From positions 66,514,001 through 66,578,000 of the forward strand of contig CM065817.1 of assembly GCA_033398695.1 (NCBI GenBank): a stretch of DNA of 64,000 bases, written 5' to 3'. The position numbers were made by a program, and so were the translations under genes. Shown here piece by piece: positions 43,948 to 54,236 of this stretch; the stretch's first letter is position 1; each line of letters starts with the position of its first letter. Origin of the DNA: Orobanche coerulescens (taxonomy: Eukaryota > Streptophyta > Magnoliopsida > Lamiales > Orobanchaceae). The notes under the pieces were generated by a model that was not told the DNA's origin, made no database searches, and saw nothing but the letters and a program-made list of their open reading frames with translations.

Positions 43948-46720
43948 GAATGGTATCGGAGCTTAGGTTGTGGAAACCTAGGCTGTCGGGTCAGTGGTGT
44001 CTATTGAGTTTTTGTCTCGTCGGATTTTGTCTGACTAAGTCGTGTCGCGACGCGTCGTCTGAGTTTGTTGGTCGTGATTAGTATCGTGGGCGATCATCAT
44101 CTTCGTGCGACCTGTGAATGTAAGTCTCCCTTCTTTGTGTTGTGGCTCGTGTGACACGAGCTATTTTTATGATTATTTGTTAAGTGACGGAATCCTCTTA
44201 TGGATTTTGATTCCGTGATATGTGATTATTTGACTCCCATTTTTCGTTCATATGAGGAGTAGTGTTGCTGTCTTGTGCATGTTTGACTTTATTTCTTTTA
44301 TCCCATTGCGTGAGTTCTTTTGTAATGGCTTTCGGTATTTTACCGACTGAGTTTTATTTCAAAAACCAATTCCCTTAACCGAGTTTTTGGCATTATGGCC
44401 TTGATCATTTTGGCGAAATTCTTATGACGGAATTTAGTATTTTGTAAATGGATTTTGTGAGTTTTTGAAATATTACCGTCATCGGCCTTTTTGGTAGTTT
44501 ATAAAGGTTTTTAGCACAGTGGGTTCCGGCGCGGGACCCACGGCGCTATATTGTTCCTTGTAATTACCTCAAAATTTTGGGCATTCTAGCCCATTGAATT
44601 ATTTTGAAAACCTTGAGTATCTTAGAAAATTAAAATTGAGACGTACTTTTAAAGCGAATTATTTTCTTGCGGTGTTTTCAAGGTGTTTTCTAATGCCAAT
44701 ACATTTCAAAAATTTCCGGTTGAGGACCAAAAATATTTTGAGATATTTTCAAATGCAGTTGCTTAGACCCAAGGGTCGAATATTTCTGAAAGTTTTGCAC
44801 TAAAAGAAATGTGTCCTCATTTTTGTTCAAACGCAAGATGATTTTCAAAGTCTCGATAATGGTGTTTGTACTACTTTTTGTAAAATTTGACTCAAGATCA
44901 ACTGTCATTTCCAAACTGTTTTCAAAAGGTGGTTTTCGTTTTAAAACCTATCATTCCTGTTTGCGGACCGGAAATGCGTGTATGGTTTTCGAACTTTCGT
45001 TACGGTGTTAACCCCGAATTGTGATTGAATTGGTGGCGTGAGCGTCGAGTCATTCGCCACGCATATATTTTGTTAGCCCTTGTGGGAGGTGTGATGACGA
45101 TCCTTAATGTTGTCATTTCGTGGTGGCTTGCGTGTTATCGCACCTGTGTGAGCTGTTAAAGCTTGGGTTTGTACGTTTGTGTACATATGTGATTGTTTCA
45201 TAATGTTTGTAATTATGTGCTGGTTATTGTTCGGGCCGTTGAGGTCGCCGAACGATACCGTCGTTCTTTGTAGTGTTTGTGTGTATTATTTTACGATGAT
45301 AATCGTTGTATATGATATGTATTATGATTCCTTGTTGTGCTGAGTTGGCATCTCCGCTATGTTGTTTTGCGACGTTATGCCCCATTGTATCTAGCATTTG
45401 TATTTTCGGTATGCCGAGCCGAGGCGTTTCAACCGTGATGTGCCGGGGCATGCACGTGCAATTTGTCCTTCTCGTCAGTATCACATTTCGAGTGTGGACT
45501 CGAGGGTCACCGAATTCAATTTTGCGAATTGGCTACCGAGACTTTCGGAGTTCGCGCTTCAGCACAGATATCAGAATCGGCTTTGAGAGGCCTTTGAGGG
45601 ATGTTTCTGTCGATTGCCTGTTGTGTCGTCTCCTTGATTTCGTGTTGTGAGTTTCGGAAACGACACTTATTTTAGAAGGGGTCGAATATAATACCCGTAT
45701 TATTTTTGGACTCCTGCGTTTCCTCTTTCTCAGGTCTATCGACTCGCTCGTGTTCGTTGACACTTTCTGAACTTGTTCTGTATTTCGGTTTCATCGTTCG
45801 AACGAGCTGTGATCTTGTTTTGGGTCGATCTGTTTATCGCTGTGACTTTTCCGAGTCCGGTTCGATACTTGTGAACCTTGTTCGGATGTAACATCTTTTG
45901 GTTCTACTAGTTCTTTTATTCGAAGTGGATCAGATTTTGAACTTCTGTATATTCTACTTTGTCGACTCATTTATGTTCGTTGACATTTCTGAGCTTGTCC
46001 TGCCCCTTGTTTTTGTTTATCGAACGAGTGTGGCATCATTTCGGAATAACTCGTTTGTCGTTGTGACTTTTCAATTTCTATTCCCTTTCATGTGGATCTT
46101 ATGTGAATGTATACGTTGTTGTTTTCACCGGATCATATATTGTCTCGAGTCGAGATGTGAACCTTGGAGTTGTTTGAATTTTATTGTTCTTCGTGATTCG
46201 AACATGATTGTTCGCTTTTGTTGTCTCGACCGTTGTGGTTCGGTCGTTTGTTTGTTCGGTTTTTGTCCTCGTTTCGTGATCGTTGAGCATTCAGGCTCCT
46301 TCCTAATTCCCCTAAGTTCGGGAAATTAGTCTCGTTTTCGATCTTCCAACCCTTGGGCGGTGGAATTCCGTATTTGTTCAGCGTGTGGCTCATGTTTTGT
46401 TTGATATACCGTTGGGTTGGTCAATCGTATTGATTTTCGTTGGTTGTGTTTTGTGATTGTTCGGATAATCGACTTGATTGTATTATCCGTTTGATGACAC
46501 TTGTCACTTGTTGATTTTATTGTCTCTACCAGTGGCATTGTGTTGGTCGTCCTGGAGCGTGTTTTCACGCCGTATATTCCTTTGCGTTGCTTGTAACGTT
46601 TCGTCGATGGGCGTAAGTTACGCATTTCTTGTGTATCTTATTGAGTTTTCCTGTCGGGGATATTGCTTCTCCCTACTTGTTTTAAGTTTCGGGACGAAAC
46701 TTCTTTTAAGGAGAGTAGAA
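43948..46720 (+). mobile_element. E6 interior, non-coding mosaic
   Basis: Homologous to E1 459-2826. Holds an E3-like LTR-end relic with the GC stem-loop (about 44330-44590, hairpin 44519-44541), an internal polypurine/LTR-start relic (about 45650-45700) and a terminal polypurine tract (TTTTAAGGAGAGTAGAA at 46704-46720). No polyprotein motif in any frame. Confidence 0.85.
43951..43962 (+). other. E6 primer-binding site (initiator Met tRNA)
   Basis: TGGTATCGGAGC, three bases after the LTR end; single A-to-G change is G-U compatible. Confidence 0.88.
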
Positions 46721-49363
46721 TGTAATATCCGCAATTTCGAATTTCGGTAATTTTCTTTATTTTGGTGTATTTCTCGATCGTAGTGACCCTCGTGTACCTT
46801 TCAGTGTGTCCTTCCTGTCAACTGTTGAACTGTATTCTCGTTATTGTTGTGCGGAACCGCCGTTTCGGGGTTGTCGTGGATCCATTTCGTGTTATTGGTT
46901 CCCAAATATTGATTCTTATCGTTTTATTCTCTTTCCGGATCATTTTTATCATGTTGGGACCCAAAAGGGGGTGTGGGCCGCGGCACAATTGGTCGAGCGA
47001 ACTGTACTGTGTGCCGCGGCACACCCATCCGGTGCCGCGGCACAGTGCCAAGTCAGTGCCGCGGCACACTCGTGTGACATCTGCGACCAAAACCCGACTG
47101 TACCGGGTGCCGCGGCACACGCAGGCCGTGCCGCGGCACACTGCCGAAACCTGGGAGTAATTTTTTGGCCTGTGCCGCGGCACACAAAGCGGTCAACTGT
47201 GCAATCTCGTCCTTATTAGACGAGATCGGCCATTTTTTCTCCTTCATTTTACCTGCGCGAGAGAGAGTGAGAGAGAGGGGGAGAGTTCCTCATCATTATC
47301 AATTGGGGGATTGATTTTCATCATTCTTCTTCGGTTGTGAAGCCCGGACAATCAATCCAACGCGTGTTCTACGAATCTAAATACTTGAATCCTCAAGGTA
47401 ATATTTCTTGAAACCCTCCCTTTTGGATAATTGGGGATTTTGGGGTTTTTGTCCGATTCTTTCCGTTTTGTTGATGGATTCTTGATGAATATGATTAATC
47501 TTGTTGATATCATTAATTTTCCTATGGATTCATGGCATATTTTCATAGTTTTGCGGAATAGAGAGGGTTTGGTTGTGGTCCGCCCTCGTTGTTATTTTGT
47601 GCGAATATACATGAATCGTAGGCGGGTTTTCGGGTGTATTCCATTTCCGTATTCGGCTAGAGTTGGTTGTAATTATGTTCTTCGGATTGTTAGGTTCGGT
47701 TCCGTTGATTCCTAGTGTTCGTCGATGATTATCCTTTCCGTTCGTTGTCGTCTTCCTTTTCGATGACATCGGGCGTTTCGTAGCTTCCCGGTTGAGCCGT
47801 GTTCGTCGGACTACTTGCGTGCCGATTTCGAGGCAAGTACCTTGTCCATACTATTCTTGTTTTGAGGATATGATAATTGGTGATCGTCTTGGTGTGTTTG
47901 TTTGGTTGTTTGAATTGAACTTTCAAAAGATTCGACTAGCCTCGTTAAAGGCTCACTTTCAAAACGCGTGTGTTTGTAAATTGTGTGGGTTGTAAGTGAC
48001 TATGTGAATCCTATGGATATGTTTGGTGTCGATGTTGCGCTTCATAACACGTGTGTGCATATATTATCTCATTTTTGGTGTGTTGTGATTTGACGATTAT
48101 GTCGTGCTTTGTGTTTGTTGCCTTTGGTGGATTGTATGAATATCCTTGTTGTGACGTGTTAATTGTGTGAATGTATTTTGCTCACCTCGGGAGGGTCCGA
48201 CGGGATCACGCAGGGAGTCCAATGGTATAGCCCTGGATTCACGAGTGCGGTTGTTTATTTTGTGAATGTATTTGCTCACCTCGGGAGGGTTCGACGGGGC
48301 CACGGAGGGAATTCCAATGGTATAGCCCTGGATTCACGAGTAAAACTTCACGAGTGCGTGTGTATGTTTGGTGAATGTATTTGCTCACCTCGGGAGGGTT
48401 CGACGGGGCCACGGAGGGAATTCCAATGGTATAGCCTTGGATTCACGAGTAAAACTTCACGAATTGGTGTATATGATTTCGAAAACGCATTCTACTCACC
48501 TTGGGAGGGTCCGACGGGGCCACGAAGGGAATCCAATGGTATAGCCCTGGATTCACGAGTTGATGTTGTATTTTTGGTGACCAAGTTTTACGTATCTTGG
48601 GCGATTATATTGTATTGATTTTATGTCCGCCGAGGACACGTGACGTGGGTTTTAACTTTGTGAACTGTTGTCGGTTTTCTATTGGCGAAAACAAAACCTT
48701 TGGGCTGTGACCCTGTTGATTTTTGGAAAGATAAGGATTCGGTAATCCTAAATTGTTTTCTATTAAAACTCTCGATGGCATTTCAAACTGTTTTATAAAT
48801 TGTTTCCCTTCAACTTGTGGTCTTTCGGTTTCGGAATGTTTTACCCAAACTCTTGCCTCGGGAAGTACTTTTCATTATGTTTGGATCTTTGATGATTCCT
48901 GGTTATTGTTATTCGTGGAATGTGAATTGTATGGCTCGTATTTTTGCACTTGTACTTGCACTAGCAAAACAGTGGAGTTTTGCTAACCCCCGAGTATTCG
49001 GGGGGTGGATGTCTATTTTTGCATTCAGGTTTTGGAGCATGGCACAGGGTCGGCACGAAGGATGATGAAAGATGAACGATACTAATCACACGAGGATCCG
49101 TTGATGTCGTATTGGTCTAGTTGTATCTTCTTTTCCGCTGCAGTATTTGTTTCCCGTTGTACGGGTGCGGTTGTATTTTGACCCCTGCGTGGGCATGAGT
49201 TGTATTCGAGTTGTATGTATTTATTGAAAGACCAAATCGGTCTACTGAGTTATTTTTGCCTTGAAGGCATTGTCGAGATGTTAAATGTTGTTACCAGCCT
49301 GGTAGATCCTCGAGGAGAGGGTCTACGGCGTGTAATATCCCTGAGTGGATTGGGGGTGTTACA
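46721..49363 (+). repeat. E6 3' LTR (2643 bp)
   Basis: Collinear with the 5' LTR. Its GC array (46976-47186) has fewer units, which explains most of the 45-base length difference. Ends at 49363, followed by AGCCG and the rest of the CACTA element. Confidence 0.93.
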
Positions 49364-49436
49364 AGCCGACGACACTATATATTCGTCGGCCATTTTTTTC
49401 CGGGTCGTCGGCTAAAGTAGTTTTTTTGGTAGTGTC

Positions 49437-49735
49437 CCCCAATATTTATGTTTATCGAGTGGTAAAAATAGATTGAGAAGCTTGCTCGAATGTTTACTCG
49501 TGAAAAATATAACTCCAATGATTTCTCTACAATACTAGAATAGCACTTGTGACAACATATAGTTACTCATTTGATTACTCAGTTTACTCAAAATTTTGAC
49601 TCGAATAGTGACTCAATTATGACACGCTACTCAAGCGGTTACTCGAAAGTCATTTGAGAGGTGACTCGAAAATTTACCAAAATATTAACTCCAACTTTTA
49701 CTCGAGTTACTCGATATTAACTCGAACTTTGAATC
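49437..49735. repeat. ACTCGA-rich sequence, left block
   Basis: About fifteen copies of ACTCGA or ACTCAA words at irregular 15-30-base spacing. The sequence left of the CACTA element also has TTACTCGAGCATG (39748), so the CACTA element landed inside this block. Confidence 0.6.
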
Positions 49736-50780
49736 TGTTGGATTGGTACCGCCACTCGAAGGTGGGTTGAGTAGTACAGAGTAAAGTTTTGAACTCTTTT
49801 TGTGCAGAAGCAAATATTAGACGTAAAAACGGAGTGCGGCAATAAAGAGACACAAGGAATTATTCGAGAGGTTCGGCTATCCAAAAGCCTACATCCCCTA
49901 CCTAGTGCCAACTCTTTACAATAACACTTTTCAAGATTAGTGCTGAACTTACAGTTTCTTGATTTTCGGACTCAAAAATAACCTCAGCTATAAACTCTCT
50001 TGTTTTTCAGGGTACAAGACAACTTCACACAATTACAAAAGATATTGCGATTACAGATACTCGTCTTTACAAAGTAATAGCTCGAAGTGATACAAGAATG
50101 TATGTAGAAGATTGTTAGAACAATTCTTCTTGTATCAGTATTATCTTTCAGAGTGCAAGCGAATGATATAACAGCTTGATATGCTCAGTGATTTCTTGTA
50201 TAATCTTGTGTCTTCCATCACCTCCAAATACTTCTATTTATAGCATTTTGTAGTCTCTTCCCCATTGGTATAGTAAACCATCTTAGCGTACGTTACGTAA
50301 TGTGCATTGCGTACGTAAGGCCATATAGCATACGTTACTTGAATGTGTAGCGTACGTAATATCAACTCCAGAATCAGGCAGTAGTATTCGGCTCATCCTT
50401 TGCGTGCGTTATGTACCCTGGTTGCGTACGTTATGAAGTCTTCAAATAGCCGTTAGATGTGATGACCTACTGCATGGCGTCAATGACAAATCAACGGTCC
50501 AATTTCGAATTCCACTTCAAAGTCTTTAGCGTACGTTATAACACATATGTTGCGCACGTTATGAATATATGACCGTTCAATAAGTTGACCTAAAATCTGT
50601 CCAACGATTAATTTTTGTACATAGCGTACGTTATTCACTACCTGTAGCATACGTTATGAATGTTGTGTAATGTAGGTTGTTAACTACGTAACCCTGCATG
50701 TTTAAACATTTGTTCAAAGTAACGCGTACGTTAGCTATACCACGTAGCGTACGTTATGAATAATTATTGTCTATATATAC
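49736..50780 (-). repeat. Probable LTR (minus) with promoter block, limits uncertain
   Basis: Reading the minus strand: paired CGTACG boxes (50762-50283), TATAAATA (50242-50235) and a transcribed region ending near CCAATCCAACA (49736). The layout copies the promoter part of the other LTRs. I could not find a matching target duplication or primer site, so both ends are provisional. Confidence 0.4.
50235..50762 (-). promoter_or_regulatory. Paired GCGTACGTTA boxes with TATA box
   Basis: About twelve boxes of the type GCGTACGTTA, mostly in pairs whose members are ~20 bases apart (for example at 50285, 50310; 50398, 50423; 50729, 50747). CGTACG is self-complementary. TATAAATA on the minus strand at 50242-50235, 40 bases from the nearest box. 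Confidence 0.6.
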
Positions 50781-50814
50781 ATCATCAAAATATGTGATAA
50801 AAATACTGGTTCAA

Positions 50815-51150
50815 CCTAATCAAATAATGGCTCGATTGTGACACATTACACGATTGGTTACTTGTTATTGACTCGAATTTTGACTCATTGGTTACTCAAT
50901 TTGACTCGAATTGTGACTCGACAGCAACTCGAGTTTGACTCAATTGTTATTTGAACTATGACTCGAAATTTTGGTTTGAACTTGCTCAAATGGTGATTCG
51001 AGTCGTTATTCGAATTGTTACTCGCTATAAATGTGACCCTTGGTTACTCAAATTTATACTCGAATATAGATATTATTCGAGCTTGTGCATTATGACTTGC
51101 TTACTCGAGTTGTACTTACTCGAAAGTTCAATATGTGATTTGAATGTATT
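50815..51150. repeat. ACTCGA-rich sequence, right block
   Basis: Some eighteen (T/G)ACTCGA or TACTCGA words at irregular spacing, same vocabulary as 49437-49735. Confidence 0.6.
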
Positions 51151-53310
51151 CGAGTAAAAGACAAATTCCATAATTTGGATATTAAACTAATTATTGTTAA
51201 ACTTAAGCAGAAAGCAATTCTATTATACGGAAAAGAATACAATTATCTATTCCCACTTACTATTAAGGCGCTGATGAAAACGGCTGAGTTGTTAATAGTG
51301 GAGAATGGAAGGAGTAGGCTTGGTAGTGATTGGGGAGAAGCTAATGGAGTTGATGAGATGGACGGATTAGGTGCATGCCATTGCAATGGTTCGGGAAGTA
51401 GGCTCCGTCCTACTGGCTACTGGGGATTTTGAGTGAAATGGGATTTTTCATAAAATGGAGTGCCTGATACGGCACGGCTCCCCCGCGAGTGGATTACGTA
51501 TCGAAAGACCAGAAATGGTACTGGGGGATTACAACTAAGGCAACATTTTTTATATAACAAAGCTTAACCATAATGTAATATCAATGAAAAGTTATCATAC
51601 TTCAATATTCTTTTAATGGAAATAGAAATAGTTAAATATACATGATTCAGTTAGGTGGCAGATTTTTTTCTCAATGAAAAAATCTATATATAAAATAGCA
51701 AAACATATTCTTAGTTCCACATCAACTCTCTTTTTTATATGTATTTTTAATTTTTGGATTCTTATTTATCTAAAAATTTCTCACCCATAATGATTTTGAA
51801 TGGAACTCCATCAATTGGAAAACTAAATAAGTATTTAGAATCAATATCTATTTTACCACCCATAATTACTTTGCACCACCAATTAATTTGAACAGTTATT
51901 GAGTTATTTTTACTAAAATTTAATCTGGTCAATTATTAAGTTGATCTAATAAATAATTTTGTTTTTGGTGCGAACTTTAATTTGAGTAATTTGTTGACAT
52001 CTAATTTAATTTGATCAATTTATTGACGTCTAACAATTTGAATCTCATATCAGTCTTGCATTAAACTATGTTGTTTGGATAACTTAAATAACTGTTTAAA
52101 ATAGATGTGAATTACCACTCATAATTGTTTCAATTTTAAATTTACAATCGAAATTTTATTATTAACTTTTATATATTTATAATATTCATCCATGGTGTAT
52201 TTATTGTGTGTAATGTTCACGTGCTTATTGAGACAGTTAACCAATTATTACTCATGATTTATATTAATTTTTTACATTTTTTTGATACTTAAACATATTT
52301 GGGTAACTAGCAGATATTACTATAGATATTATGGACAAGGATGAAAATCACTTTTATTCGAGTTTGAAACGATTACACACATATAAATCCTAAACGAATT
52401 TCGTGGATCATTTAAATTCAAGATAACCTTATGGCATTTATACTATTTATTCATAATATTTATTTTATGATGTTTATTGAGACGGATAACAAACTATTGT
52501 AGTAACTTGTATTTGATTATTTAGATTTTATAAATTTAAATAAGTTTGAGTAAGTCGAATAGTGAATATGTAATAGCATCACTTTTAATCGGGTTTGAAA
52601 CAATGGCCATATAATTTCCAAACAGGCTCGGTGGCCGAACTCTAACTACATCATTTTTGTGATAAAAACATATAGTAGATCACTTTTTAATCGAACTTCG
52701 AAACAAGTACAGTTAAAAAATTACAAACAGGTCTCAATAACCATTGCTCTAGCATTTCAATTTGTCGATGTGTTCTTCCGCGATGAAATACTCCGGATGA
52801 CTGAATCTTAACAAAATTATTTCTTAAATTTTTATTTATAAATTATATTATAAATTAATATCCATCAAAATTAAAAGGGCTACACGCTAATTGAATTAAA
52901 CAATGAAAGCTGGAACAATAACCGTCTCTTTACATTAAAATGTTCTGTAGGTTCATATGATCTACTAAGACCACAAGTTACATATTTAAAAATTATGCAA
53001 TTAGACATCCTAACTTTGGTTCATACCTCTCACATCAGGGCTACGGAAGAAAGAAAACACTTGAAACACTTATTAGCAATACACCATTAAAATGTCAATT
53101 TTATTCGTACATTATCCTACCCGCCAAGTAAACCCGTAATAAGATCAAGTATCAAGCGATTCCAATAATTTATGGTCGGTATTACCATATTACCCAACCA
53201 ATTACCCAACCTGTGTATCCATTTGAATTATATAAATATATTTGTTATTATATATTACACATAGATATTATATAATATATAATATATTATACAAAAACAT
53301 CTAAGGCTTA
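51151..53310. other. AT-rich intergenic sequence, no gene recognised
   Basis: An open frame at 51175-51432 (85 aa) has no motif I know. From about 52190 to 52740 three diverged ~230-base units share TTTATTGAGACGG-like and ATCACTTTTAATCG-like words. The rest holds nothing I can name. Confidence 0.45.
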
Positions 53311-53659
53311 GGAGCTATTTACTAAATTTGTCTGCCTGGATTTTGTGTCTGTATGGGTAAATTTGTCTGTTTGGGATAAATGTGTCTGTCTGGATAAATT
53401 AATGTTGTTGTTTACTTTTTCATCTGACTAAACTGTCTGAATAATAGAAATGACCGATTTATCCATGAATATGAATTATAAGCTGTTTTATAAATTGTTG
53501 TTTATTTTTTAAGCGATATAAATGATATAATCCAAAAATCAAAACATAAATTCATAAAATACTTAAAAATCCAATTTCAAAGACAAAGAAGTCAAGTTCA
53601 AACACAAAGTAGCCAAATTCAAACACAAAGTAGACAAATTTAAACATTATTGAAAAATC

Positions 53660-54130
53660 AAATTTGACTCATCTTCTATATATATATATATATATATTTT
53701 ATTTAAATTTATACAAATATTATACATAAATGATTCAATTTTGTATGTAAGTAATATATAAAATATTTAATACGTATATAAATAATACGTATAATATACA
53801 ATATATACATTTATATATAGAAATATATTTTAAATAGATAAGAACATATATAATAAATATTATACATATGAATAAATATAAATATATAAGTAATATATAA
53901 TATTTATTTATATATTCATAATATATATGATATTTTGTAGATACAAAAGTTTATTTATATAATAATATATAGTAACAAATATTATATATAAATTAATAAT
54001 GTATATTATTTATATATGAATAATATATATTACATTCATTTATATTAAAACCTATATTTTTTATATTGTATATATAAATGAGTATATATAATGGGAACAA
54101 GAGTCGTTTTTTTATCCAAAATTATTTATA
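53660..54130. repeat. AT-rich simple-sequence stretch
   Basis: Nearly pure A/T, built from TATATA and AATATTATA words; low complexity, no coding sequence. Confidence 0.8.
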
Positions 54131-54236
54131 TTGTATATATAAATGTGTGGTTTTCAATTAGGGATATGTGAGTCATTTTTTTTGTCTTAATGAGGACAAC
54201 ACCCCCTTTTTTTTTGGTAACAAAACGAATCAGCCC

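Larger units (their letters stand above)
41260..49363 (+). mobile_element. E6, complete LARD-like LTR element with TSD AGCCG
   Basis: 5' LTR 41260-43947, primer site 43951-43962, interior to 46720, 3' LTR 46721-49363. AGCCG flanks it (41255-41259 and 49364-49368); the target is one TTTAGCCG motif of the CACTA element. By eye the LTRs differ by roughly two dozen substitutions, mostly transitions, plus length changes in the GC array, so this is the youngest complete element here. The interior is non-coding. Confidence 0.93.
39775..49434 (-). mobile_element. CACTA (En/Spm) element, about 1.55 kb, split by E6
   Basis: Right end reads CTACTTTTTTTGGTAGTG-like sequence whose complement starts CACTACCAAAAAAA, the diagnostic CACTA terminus. 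The left end is decayed: GGATACCAAAAA then CTTTAGCC aligns with it base for base. TCC flanks both ends (39772-39774 and 49435-49437), the 3-bp duplication expected. Removing E6 and one AGCCG joins 39775-41259 to 49369-49434. Subterminal TTTAGCCGACGAC motifs fill both ends. Orientation is set by the transposase fragment. Confidence 0.85.

Noticed and set aside
49731..50800. Exact LTR limits with a GAATC duplication
   Set aside because: No second GAATC at the far end, so the ends were left provisional.
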